Below, piece by piece: positions 1-11,129 of a stretch of DNA of 64,000 nucleotides. Position 1 is the stretch's first letter. Every line of letters begins with the position of its first letter. This stretch comes from Campylorhamphus procurvoides. Taxonomy: Eukaryota > Chordata > Aves > Passeriformes > Dendrocolaptidae. The notes under the pieces are model-generated. The model did not search any database. It saw nothing but the letters and a program-made list of their open reading frames with translations, and was not told the origin of the DNA. The stretch lies in the NCBI GenBank assembly GCA_013396655.1, contig WBMV01006646.1, positions 248,001-312,000 on the forward strand. Reading direction: 5' to 3'. Both the position numbers and the translations under genes were made by a program.

Positions 1-90
1 TGGGAGCAAATTCAAAGAAAAAACTAGAAAACTTACACGCATTAAGAAGCATTCAGTCTGTCTTTTCCACATTTTCAAGTTCAGACCCTG

Positions 91-218
91 CTTTTTTTTT
101 CCCATTTTTTGTTTGTTTTTTTTGTGTTTTTTTTTGTTTTGTGGGGTTTTTTTGTTTTGGGTTTTTTGTATGTTTTTCTTTTATTATTTTTCAGTTGGTT
201 GGTTGGATTTTTTTCTGG
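91..218. repeat. T/G-rich low-complexity tract
   Basis: The stretch is almost entirely T runs broken by single G or GG, ending in a tcagttggttggttgg segment. On the complementary strand it is an A/C-rich simple repeat of the AAAACC type. Similar tracts occur at 16479-16559 and, in the opposite orientation, at 48220-48280. There is no target-site duplication or adjacent element to show that it is the tail of a retroposon, so I call it only low complexity. Confidence 0.8.
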
Positions 219-3200
219 AGAATGGACAAATATATTACTTTTCTTACATAAGCAATCATAGAATGTTTATGTAGCTTACTGATTAAACTGTTTTATGTCA
301 TCTAGTGTGTGGCCCTGACCTTTACAAAGTTCATTCCATTAGTTTTTTTTCTCATCACTGCAATTGATTCCTTACAAATTTGTGATTTCTGCCTGAAAGT
401 GAAAGTCAGTTTCTTATTTTCTTTGTAATTATGCTGCAAAATAATTTATTTGTGACTCAGGATAACAGCTGGCAGTCATTTTCCCAGTGGTCAATTCCAT
501 CTTTATTATTTCAGTATTTTTATCAGGAATCCTTTATACCATATTTTTAAATCTGGACTCAGTTCTAATATTGTAAAATACTACATTATTTTTTAATTAT
601 CATTTTTATCATCATCATCTTTGCTGTACTTAGACTTTTGCTGAAAGCAATATTCTAAACTCTTCAGCATCCTCTTAAATTTGGAAACTCATTTTTGCTG
701 GTTCCTCCACTGCTCTTTCAGAATATGTGATGTATCTACTCTCAGCTAAGAGGATTTGCAGAGTGGTCTGACTCCAGCCAAGTGTGACTCTTAATTAGAG
801 GTGGTAGATAGAATCCACTTACTTTTTTATGGACCTTGATAATGAACTCAGTGAAATATATCCCTAATCTATGGACATTGTCTGAGTTTCACTGAAGACA
901 GGGTTATGCTGTTTTTCACCAGCTGACCTCATGGAACTTTTTTTCTTTCACTGATGTGAAGCTGCTTTGTGATCATAATCAGGCTTGTAGTATATTTAAA
1001 AACAGACCAAGGTCTTCAGGTGTGGAATCTGTAGAATATGTAATACTGTCAGAGTACCCCATGAATTTGGACTGTATACAAAGAGAAACTTGTGTTTCTG
1101 TCTAGTTTGTTTGTCTATAAGTGAATTTTGCAGAGACTTGACAGCATTGTTTATCCATAGAAGATGTACAGCAAGGCAGTGAGAAAACTCTCCCAACATA
1201 TACACATCCTGCCTTTTCATCCCACCTTCACTTCTACCAGTATATGTCTCTAAGAAAGATTTTTTTCCTAGAGGTCTGGTAGTTAGGAAAAAAAAGATCA
1301 GATGCCAGAAACTCTGTTTAGCTCCTTCTTCTTAGTCTTGAGTCTTTCACCTGTGCCAACACTAGTTCTCTTCTTTGTGGGACTGATTGGTAATGAAGCT
1401 TCTCTATTCCTAGTTATCACAAACCAGTAGCCCTAAGTGAAACATAAGTAGCTACAGATTAGCAACCCCTGACAATGATAGCTCTGTTCTGAGCTATTTA
1501 GACATTGGGAAATCCATCTACTGATTAATGTCTATCACTGCTGTTCCAAGACCTCATTCCTAATCCAAACTAGACTATCACATGACTGAAACCTAGAATA
1601 TTGAAAACCATTCCCCCTCGCAGCAATAGTATTCATCTTAGCTTTTCAGCCTTTCAGGTCCAGTGACTGGTTCTTAAGCCTTTATTGTCTTTAACCCTAA
1701 TTTACCCTCAGCCCTAATCCTGTCTTTCAGAGTAGCCCAAAAGCTCATAGTTGCTCCAAGAATAAAAAAAGTCATTTGCTTCACAGCTGCCGGCATGTCA
1801 AACTTCTCTTCCGTAGCAATCTGAGCAAAAGAAGTTTGTTTGTTGCTGTGGTCTGAAATTGTAAGTCTAGTTCTAATCCAGTCTTAGACCAGTGGTGTTA
1901 GGCTCTTTGATGTTTAGTGACAAATTTATTTTAAAAATGGTTTAGCTCATTGTAAAGACTCTTAGCTCATTGTTAAGAGCTTTAATCTCCATTCCTGCTA
2001 AATTTAGCATCTGTGCCAGTGAATAATCATTACTTGTCTAAAAAGACCATAGGTGGTGGGGAAGAATGGTGAGAAAAGCAGGACATCAGAAACAGGACTA
2101 AAACTGTCTCTGATCATTCCTGCTCTGAGGCACAAACTCAGAGCCCATCATTTCTTATCAGGACTCACAACGGCACCTCAGGTTGAACAGTATTTTGGCA
2201 GAGTAATTGCTCTCTGCACCTGAGCAAGACTTGGTAGAAAGGTTTGATATTCATTTGGACAGTATTAGTTAGGGCAAGTCAAAAGTGCTTCAAGGAACAT
2301 CTTATCTCCTTCTCAGAGTTGCAATGCTGATCTTCAGGGAAAGACGGAGTTTTACTCCCCTTGCCTCATTCCCAGTGATGTACAACTGTACAACTCTCAG
2401 CCTTGTACAACTGTCTGTGACCAAGACTTTCCTGCCTTTGGCATAGGCCACAGCTGAATGTGCATTGTGGGGCCACATGGGCCAGTGACCTCCCTCACTG
2501 GGCCCAACTGCTGTTTGTAAAGGACAAGTGGCAGTAGTGGCAGTGGGCAGACTGTCAGCCCAGTGTGTGGCTGTCCTGATGGGGAGGTACACTCACCAGC
2601 CAGGGGACTGCAGTGTAAATCAGTATTGGAAGAGTGCTGAGGTTTTGAAGTGAATGTTTGGAAGGGCTGTTCCAAGACAAAATTTTACTAGATACTGACA
2701 TCTGGAAGTTTCCAATCCACCATTTAAACAAGAACAGAACAAAGCAAAGTCAAAAGCCAGCCACTTTAGCTTGGAGGGAAGCATTCAAAGCAGAAATTAA
2801 AGTAACCACAAGACAGAGAATTGCCAGTATTCAAAAAGAGAAAAAAGGAGAGAGAAATTAGATACTGCACTAGCAAAAGAAAGTGTCCAAATGTTGTATA
2901 GTACAGAGTATTATTATTTTTCAATTCTCGTTTTCAGAGTAAGATGGTCAGATCTATTGGCATGCTTTACTGAATTTGAATTATTTAGATTCTAGTGCTA
3001 AAACTAGTTATAGTTAGGAACTTTTGTACTCATAGGTAAGAAACCTGCTGAAGGAATTAAGAATATGGATTTGAACAGATAGTGCAGATGTGCTGTAGTC
3101 TTTGTCTCTGTTGTTTTGTGTATGTTTCAGAACAAGCTGGTCTGCCCTTCTATCCAACCATTAAGGGCAAAATTATGTTTCCATTAAAGTCAATGAGCTA

Positions 3201-4675
3201 TTTTTTATGAATTTTCAGACAGACAACTTATTTCAGAGTATATATCAAGGTGTGAAAGATAAGGTCTTTTAAAAATGAAACCATAGGGAAATACTATGCA
3301 CCAAAAGAAAATCTGTTACCATGTGGAACATGTTCGTTCTTCAATCTAGTCTCAGTCTTGTCAGTTGCTAGTGTTACAGTCTACAGCTACCCACAAACCT
3401 GTCTCCTCTCATGAAAGGCCAGTGCTTTCATAGGCAGGTATAGCCACGATGCTAAAGTGTTTAACAACTGCAGTCTTAAGTAGAAAAATTAACTCCAGTG
3501 TACTATGAGGTTCCAGTCTCAGGACTAGCAGGCCATAATAATTCAGCCAAAGTGACTACCATAAAAACACAGAGATGACTGTCTGGGTACACGATATATT
3601 CACTGAGTAGGGAAGAGTCATTGAATTCCAGTTAAGGGAGTCTTGATTTTTTTAATTCAAAGGCTTCCCTTGCTAGGTTTTTGGTCTGGATGTTACTACC
3701 CTCAGGCCTATGTTCTTTACAGTGGTCAGTTCTATACATTATGCTACTTGTAGCCACAGTATGTTTGCCAATGTAACTGGGATTATCTTACGTTTCTTGG
3801 AATAACAGTAAAATAGAATTGCCAAATTAAAATGACAGGACACAAAAACCCACAAATTAATTTCATATTTTCCTCATTTATTTTGGAAAAAAAAGCTTTG
3901 CAAGGTTGCCCCAAAACTAGAAAGGATCACTGCTTCACCCTTCACAGTGTTAGTAAGTGCATTAGAAAAGCTGTGCTTTTTACATTGCAGTAGCTGTTCA
4001 AAGTAGAAAACACAATGCAGACAAGACCCTTCTGGTTTTAGTACAAGATACTCATAAAAGTCAGAGTTTTCTTTGAAGGAGCTAATATTCTTATTTTTTC
4101 ATGGTCCTTTTAAAGCAGATAGCTGATGATTATTAATTAGCACCAGTTTTTATCATAGAATTCAGTAAAGAGAAGCCAAAACCACCCTCATGCCTACTCA
4201 ACACTCAGCACAGCTGGAAGGAAAGGAGAAAACACAATTCTTTCTACCATAAGGTTGCAGAGGGACTATAATTCAACAATGAAAACCGAAAATTAGAGCT
4301 CAAGCAAACCATAGATAGGCAGTTTGGATTTCTGCTCAGTTTTGCGTAACTTGGGTGTAGAACTGAGTGTTCTTGTGGCTTAGTTGTCTATTCAAATACT
4401 TACGTGACTCCAGTTGCCTGCATCTGATTTATGTGTTTTCAATAAAACATGCCATGATTTAGATCTTTCTTAATTTTACAGATGTTGTTGGGAAGCAGAA
4501 ACAGAGAGAAACAACTTTTTTTAAGTAATTGGTATTTTGACTGCCTTCCTGGGTTAGAGATGTTTGTTCTGGTATTGATGTCTTAAGGATCAGTGCTAGT
4601 TACCTTCTGAAAAGTGTATTTTAAGTGCTTCAGGATAACTTTCCCACAGAACTGAAGGATTGGGACTTCTGAAAA
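219..4675. other. Unique noncoding DNA, no gene seen
   Basis: AT-rich unique sequence without a recognisable exon, RNA gene or transposon. Short local structures include an ATC run near 605-620 and three copies of tgtacaact at 2379-2387, 2387-2395 and 2404-2412. The interval 2440-2600 is more GC-rich than its surroundings and has overlapping reading frames of 92-96 codons on the minus strand, but their translations match no family I know. Confidence 0.6.
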
Positions 4676-4760
4676 TGTAGGCCTAAGTGACTTCTCAAGG
4701 TCACATGGAATTTGCAGCCGCAGTAAACAAATGTGCTTCACAGGACCCCAGATCGAATTT
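4676..4760 (-). repeat. Doubtful MIR-like SINE trace
   Basis: The segment taagtgacttctcaaggtca at about 4684-4703 resembles the well-known block of MIR-type CORE-SINEs read on the complementary strand (consensus sense: the tgaccttgggcaagtcactt region). The similarity extends for only a few tens of bases and the 3' flank does not follow the consensus. This could be an ancient MIR fossil or chance. Confidence 0.25.
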
Positions 4761-7135
4761 GTCCTTTTGACATTTTGTAACACTGAATAATAATCCCTGC
4801 CCATGTGAAGTCTCAAAACTCTGATATTGTGTCTCTGCACCCAGATCAGAAGGTCCTAAAGAACAGCAAAGCATTTTCTTTCAAGTCCATATGAAGAGGA
4901 GCAAGAGCTTTGGCTTGAAGTTTGGGTATAAACTTATTATAACAGGTGATTTCAAATTCCAACAAAAAAAGAGTTGTCAAAAGGGTGGTATTAGTATCAA
5001 AAGTGGAAAAGACACTTCTGTAACCAACTCCTGAAATAGGAGCATTAGCTTATACGCTGCACAGTCTTGGGAAGAAAAACACATAAAATCTAGATTCCTT
5101 AGCTGGCTGGACGAAGCTTCACGGAATTGGACAATTTATATTGTGAAAGTTATACAGAGTTGCTGGGAAGTGCCAGTTGAGCACACCTTTGGGCACTGTG
5201 AAAGGTTATCACTGAACCTGAGCTGTACAAGAAGACAGTCCTTTATATTTGTTTTTCTGAATCCTGTCTCTCAATAGAGCCCCTAATGGTGTGGCTGCTT
5301 CTGTTGGTCTTTGAAAAAATACCTTTCATGTCAAACATTTCCAAGTCCCCAAGGAAATGGTCTCTGTTTAAGATATACTTCAGTGGTTAAAGCTAATTCC
5401 ATCAGTCTCAGGCTGTCCAAGAAATTAGTACCTACCTTTTGAAAAGTATTTCAGAACTTCTTGCTTGTTAAATAGCGGGTGATACCTGAAAGAGGACTTA
5501 GTCTGTGATAAAGTGTATGAAGTGATTCTAGCTAAGCAACAACTGGCTGCTTAATATAAATATTTCCACTGGTTTCAGAGTCCATTCTACTGACTGATTT
5601 GGATTTGCTTAGCTGCATATCAAAGAATTAAGTGATTAAATATATGCATGCATGAGTGCTATCTATGGCATACCATTTACTTATTGAAAGCCTGTAAAAA
5701 TCCATTTTTTTTCCTGCCTCTGTGACAAGAAGTGCCAGAAGAATAGCAAGTTCTGAAATGCCATCTGGGAAATTTTAACTGTAAACAATTGTGCATATTT
5801 CCCCCCAAACTGGGAATAAGTTAATATTTTTGTTTATATTTAATTTAGAATCTGTAGCCTTTTGTTATTGTTTTGTTTTAGTAAACATTTCGAGGGAGGG
5901 TCCTGCCACATTTTTTTTTCTTCCCCAAAAAAACCTCCCAGAAGGCAAAGGGAAAGAAAAGAAGAGATTTTTTGTTAAGCCAACAAAGTATTTTAAAACT
6001 TGGAGCATGGTCCTACCTTTAGTTTGACTGCAATGAGTGGTCCTTCTTAGTGCTATGCCTAGGGATTTGAGCTTGACAGTTAACATCACATTCTCCCAGA
6101 AGCAGTGAGCCTGAAATTATGAAGCCCTGTTGATGGTATATTATTTAGGGAGCATTCATTTGTTAAGATGCATTAAGTTAAATTTGTTGTGATGCACTGA
6201 AATGGAATGGGTGCCTGGTAAGTCTAGACAGTGACAATGCAGGTCTTTTACAATACAAAAAATACCATTTCTTTTTCTCAGGGCTTTGTGTGCTGATATA
6301 GCTAATCCATGCATCAGGTTTTTAAAGGCTGCTCGGAACCATCTGCAGTCTAACATGGCACAGGAAGAATCAACAAAGTTCTGTGACTGCAGCTTTTTTG
6401 TTGTTAGTTGTTTATAAAGGGAAGAGCTTTACTTGCATCCGGACAAGTCAGGGAATGGGTTTGCAAAATTCCTGGATGAGGGAAAAAAGCACAGAGAAGT
6501 CTCCACTCTGTGCACTGGGGTATGTATTGATTGAGTAGAACTGATGGAGAAGAGTGGCATCATTCAGCACTGGAGTGGCAGAGTAGGAGGAGAAAACATA
6601 CATGCCCTGACTGGGAGTCTGCTGCTGGACACAGAACAGCAGGGAATGGATGGTTGCATGTCTATTTCATTGCCCTTCTCCTTGCACACATTAGCCATGT
6701 ATCAAGTCCCGGCCTTTAGACTGTATGAACTAAAGGAGACTTTCTTATTTTTGAGCTGGAGCAATTGGGTTTCATCTTCTTTTCTTCCAGCCATGGTGTC
6801 TGTGCTGCAGTGGCCAACTGTGTATCTTTCACTTCCTATGATTAGTTTGGGTGAAGTAGAGATGAAGCCAGACCAAAACCAAAGAGGCATGACCTCTACA
6901 GTGAGCTTGGAATCTAGAGTCCTGGCCCAGCTGCTGCTGCAGGCTCAGCCCTAACGCTGGAACTGTGATGAGACTTAGATCCCTGGCCAATCCCAAATCC
7001 AGGGCTGTATGGTTTCACTTCTGCTACCCTTTTAAAAGGGTAAATTCTTCTGAACTAACAGATTCTAGTAGCTGCACTATGTGACCAACACAGAGTCTCT
7101 TGTACCTCCATCCCCAGCAGCCCTGGAGGACAGAA
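4761..7135. other. Unique noncoding DNA, no gene seen
   Basis: No recognisable gene or repeat. The longest reading frame (6544-6954, plus strand, 136 codons) overlaps others in different frames and has no domain I recognise. An A-rich patch lies at about 5925-5990. Confidence 0.55.
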
Positions 7136-7190
7136 CAGTACTGTTATCTCAATTTTAGTACTGGCGAAATTGGGCCATAAAGTAAACTTA
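7136..7190 (-). repeat. MIR-like SINE fossil
   Basis: Read in this orientation the order of blocks follows the reverse complement of the MIR core and 3' half: a gtactgttatc block, then caattttagtactggcgaaa (compare ccattttacagatgaggaaa in MIR), then a gg-cc spacer, then aagtaaacttaag (compare taagtaacttgcc). All blocks are diverged but in the right order and spacing. MIR/CORE-SINE fossils are known in birds as very old copies. The adjacent aacagtactgtt at 7134-7145 is a perfect 12-bp palindrome. A RepeatMasker alignment would settle it. Confidence 0.4.
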
Positions 7191-7748
7191 AGCATGTATG
7201 TGCATGCAGGAAAGCAAGGCATTTCCCAATACTTGTTTGCCCATTGTTGTTTCTAGTGGCACGAATACTTCATGACTTTCAATGCATGTGTAATGATACC
7301 TGAATGCATGTACCGAGCTGAGAGTGAAAGTTTGAAACAGAATGATGTGCTGTATGACCACAGTGAATACGAACTGCATGAACAATCTGACTGAGGAAGG
7401 CTCAGAGACTGCAGAGATCAACTTATAGCCCATTTTCATTTAATTGAAGTGAAAATATATTTAAACTAAGTTAGTGATACCAATCCAATTCAAAGTTAGA
7501 ATTCCCTGAAGGCTTGTAGCATTAGCTGATTGTCTATTTTTTCTATCTTTCTTTTTCAAATATGGTTCAGTGCAACTGGAAAAAAAATTGCAATTCCTTG
7601 TGATTGTCATGAATCTCAAAGTCTTTTCCTCTGTGGTCCTCACTTCTTCTAACCTCTTGCGTACAATGTGAAGCTGGAAAATAGCTTAGACAGCAGAAGC
7701 TTGGATTTGCCCCAAATCTTCACAAAACTAACCCTTTGTGTGGAATAT
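7191..7748. other. Unique noncoding DNA, no gene seen
   Basis: No recognisable gene, RNA or repeat. Short reading frames on the minus strand (7188-7439, 7461-7643) have no recognisable motif. Confidence 0.55.
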
Positions 7749-7840
7749 GGTCTAGTGAACATGGTGGCATTTGGTCAAAGGTTGGACTTCGTGATCTCGA
7801 AGGTGTTTTTCCAACCTTAATAATTTTATGATTCTTTGAA
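7749..7840 (+). mobile_element. CR1 LINE 3' tail fragment, sense strand
   Basis: The block ggttggacttcgtgatctcg is the typical avian CR1 pre-terminal segment (consensus ggttggactagatgatctc). It is followed by aggt, a ttccaacctt block and a degenerate terminal octamer region (attttatgattcttt, consensus attctatgattctatg). The order shows the element's sense strand is plus and that only the extreme 3' end is present. Severe 5' truncation is the normal fate of CR1 insertions, and CR1 copies usually lack a clear target duplication. Divergence in the terminal octamers suggests an old copy. It has no coding capacity. Confidence 0.8.
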
Positions 7841-10145
7841 TGGCAGCAGGCACACAACTGGGAGTGCTTGTCCTGTGTGCTAGCCACCATCTGTAGCAGG
7901 AATCCAGCACATGCAGGCAGAAAGTAGAGACAGATGCTTAGGAAATGCTGAAGGGGTACTGTTCTGTAGCATTGCCTTGCCTTCTTGTGTCAGTCATCAG
8001 ACAGAGTAGCTCACATTCCTGCAGCTTACCTTAGAGTGAAATGACAAAGAAGAGAACAATAATGAAGCAATAAAAAGGCACATGAGGAAACCTGGCAGAA
8101 GGTTTTAATGATTTTTGTTTTAAGACATTTAACATCAAAATGTCTCTTGGAAACATATGGCATTGGCTGCTGCCAGAGGAGAGCCTGTTTGACTTGACCC
8201 CAAGCTGCTCCAGCGTGTCAGTGCCAGTGCTCACTTGAAAAAACAGAGACAGAAATTTGAAGATGGGAGAAAGGCATCATTTGGGATAAGTCCTGGGGAA
8301 GGGTACTGGACCGGATGTCAGGAGATAAGGCTTCTATTTCCATCTATTCATCTTCCTGATCGCACACAAACTTCTTTAGGGAAAGGATTCTTGTTATGTG
8401 TCTGTGCAATTCTTCATATTATTGGGCTCCCATATAATTCAGCAATAACATAAACTAGCACATTTTTATTTCAACCTGACATTGGCTCTTGGACCAATTC
8501 CCATCTTTTTTGTTGAAGTAACTTTCAGCTAAGAAATTAGAGAATAAAATTTAAACCAAATAGTGATGATATAGCTCCAAGAACAACTTACAAGATTTCA
8601 TTAAAATGTTTATCCTCTAATCAAAATTCAAGGAACAAAACAATCTTTTTGCTATCCTGTAGCACCAGAGCTTATTATAATAAAAATTCAGTCATTTAAA
8701 AAATACCAAAATCCTTCTGGGTTCACATATTTCAGCTCTGCCAGAAAGGAAACTACAGAACTATATTAAAAACAACAACAAAAAGTCTGCCCAGCCAAAC
8801 AAAAAAACCCCAAGCAACAAAACTCTACTACAATGATATCAAAACTTTCTCTCTTTTTTTTTTTTTTTCATCTAGAGCCATGGAAAATTTGTGGAAAATT
8901 TATGGGACCATAATCTGCTATGGTCAACAGTTTTTATGTGGTCACATATTATGGGATGTTTGAAATATCTTTTGTGACTAAGTAGTCTGTTATTTTCCAT
9001 TTGCTGTTCTGTTTACTTGTACCAAAATGGGAGAGGAAGGGACTACTGTAATGTAAAGCAATGCAAGCCAAAACGGCAGCATCCTATTATAGACACAGGC
9101 AGAAATAGTGGAGGAGGATGAGAATTTATGTCACTAAATATTTCTTCCATTTTCTAGAATATTTTTGCTCCTTTTTCTGGCTCTTATTTCCCAATTCCTT
9201 GCTCAGGATTAAGTGCTAGCCCTACAGAAGGCACTGAGTTATGACACAGATGCAGGGGAAAATGATTTCACCATAACACTCCTATGTAGAAGAGCAAATG
9301 TATGGCATATGGAAACATAATGGTACTGTGAAAATACATTTAAATAGTCAAGATATTCTCAGAATATGCTGAGAAGTTACAATGAAAGCAGGCATAATAT
9401 AAAGAGTATTACAACTGCTAAAGCAAAATTAGGTAAAAATTGACAGCTTGTAATTTGGGACCATCTAAATAATCACAGAATGTTTCAGCTTCATCGTAAC
9501 AATTATTTTAAACAGAAAACAATTCTTTTGAACAGGTGTGACATTTAGTTAGCTGCCAGTAGAACACTGGACTAGGGCCATAAATGTCAGTTTTATAAAT
9601 GAGCAATTGTGGGGGAATTGTCTCAAATGTGCAAGTATGGACTTGAAAACCAAGAGAATCTCATATACAGTAATGTCATGTCTGACATTGATTTCCAGTA
9701 GGCAAGTCATCTAATGGACAAATTATTCATCAGTTCAGTATGCAAACGGTCATCAAATTAAACCATTTTGCCTTGTTTCCCTATAAAAAAAGATAGGAAA
9801 TAGCTACTGACAAGGATTTTCTTGTAAAACTGTCAGAAACTGACCAGCAGCCCAGAGCTCTGGTTTAAATATGATCTTTACCTACTTGAAATGACACAGT
9901 GACTGTTCCAATTCACGTTAGCAGAGAAATTGAGATAAAGATCTTTTATGCTAGCAAAGTCTAGGGACATGTGGATTTTATTTGCCCAGCAATTGTGAAT
10001 AATAAATAAACTAAGTCACAATTTGCTGGTAGAGCATTTATGGTCAAAATAAGAAGACTGAGATTTGCCAAAACTATTATTCTCATAGTTTAAATCCACA
10101 GGTAGTTTAGTTGCTATTTCCTAGCTTTTCTGTGATGCTTTAGGC
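7841..10145. other. Unique noncoding DNA with a T15 run
   Basis: No gene seen. Contains an A/C-rich patch at about 8765-8825, a run of 15 T at 8854-8868, and a 7-bp stem hairpin at 9356-9375 (ttctcag / ctgagaa). These are common noncoding features without an assigned function. Confidence 0.55.
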
Positions 10146-10330
10146 CAGCAATTCCAAAACTGTGGTTTATGGACCAGTGGTGGTCCATAAAACAATGATA
10201 AATATGTCTGTAGCTGGTTTCTCTAGCTACATCACCTTTGTAGTCTTTCCAATGAAAGCTTGGATGAGAAGGGTGGGGCAGAGAAATTCTGAGAGTTGAC
10301 AGTGACAAAAATTTTGGCACATATTATACT
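10146..10330 (+). mobile_element. Possible hAT DNA-transposon terminal remnant
   Basis: The segment starts with cagcaattccaaaactgtgg, close to the cagtggttcccaaactgtgg type terminus common to many vertebrate hAT (Charlie-like) elements. It is followed by a perfect palindrome at 10166-10191: an 11-bp stem, tttatggacca with its complement, and a gtgg loop. A tggacca-tggtcca palindrome just inside the end is typical of such hAT families. No opposite terminus and no transposase fragment are visible, so only one end would be present. The right boundary is arbitrary. Confidence 0.4.
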
Positions 10331-11057
10331 GGAAAATATAATGTAACCTTTTACAAGACCATGATAAATTTGTTTCAAAGGTTACATGTGCTGCAAACAG
10401 CATTCATGATTCAAGCGTGTTCTAAGCTGAGCCCTTTCCCAACCTCCACAGGTCCTGCCGGTGCATTGTCTTTGTTAGTGTCACGCTGGAAAGTCTCAAC
10501 TGCAGAAACCACACATTCTGAAGAAATTGGGTCCAGTGTCTCTGGCACTGGCCAGTGCCCACCACTGGAGAAAGAACTGGATGACAGTTAATGTAGAAGG
10601 CTAATTGTTCAAAACTTTATGAGGTGGGAGACGGAGAAAGAATCCTACTTTGGCAAGTAATCTGTGGCAGATACAGCCCACAGACAGACAGTTTATGCCC
10701 TGAAGCTTGGTCTGATTAGTGCAGTCATTATCTCTGCCTAACATGGCTAAAGATGTGGATGGTCATAAAACGATCCAAGCCTTTCTTTAGTACCCTGCAC
10801 TAGTTATTCTCACTCTGTGACCTTCTAGGGCCATGAGTTTTATCAAGTCAGTTTCATGCTGTTCAGAAATCTTTCCATTTCTTGCTTTTAAAAGTTTTCT
10901 GCCCTGTAGTGTCAACAACTGTCTTCATGTCTGGTATTAAAAGGGAGGATCAGTATGCTGGGAAGCAATTGTTTTCAAAATGCAAACCACTAATATTTAG
11001 AGGAGTGCAACTGTTGATTCTCAGTGTTGCTGAAGGTATCGAACATCTTCCTTGTGT
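10331..11057. other. Unique noncoding DNA, no gene seen
   Basis: No recognisable element. A plus-strand frame at 10361-10591 (76 codons) has no recognisable motif. Confidence 0.55.
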
Positions 11058-11129
11058 TATTTGATAATAAGGCAGTATTTGATAATAAGGCAGTATTTTA
11101 TAATAAAGCAATATTTGATAATAAAGCAA
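11058..11129. repeat. 18-bp minisatellite, four copies
   Basis: Four head-to-tail copies of an 18-bp unit, tatttgataataaggcag, at 11058-11075, 11076-11093, 11094-11111 and 11112-11129. Copies 1 and 2 are identical. Copies 3 and 4 share an altered end (aaagcaa instead of aaggcag), and copy 3 has one further change. Because 18 is a multiple of three, the array stays open on both strands and produces hexapeptide-repeat reading frames (about FDNKAV on plus, ILPYYQ on minus). I treat these as by-products, not proteins. Confidence 0.9.

Noticed and set aside
241..262. atcatagaatg-like CR1 terminal octamer (also near 4154 and 9470)
   Set aside because: Each is only about 10 bases and none is followed by the ggttggaagggacc block. 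Expected by chance in AT-rich DNA.
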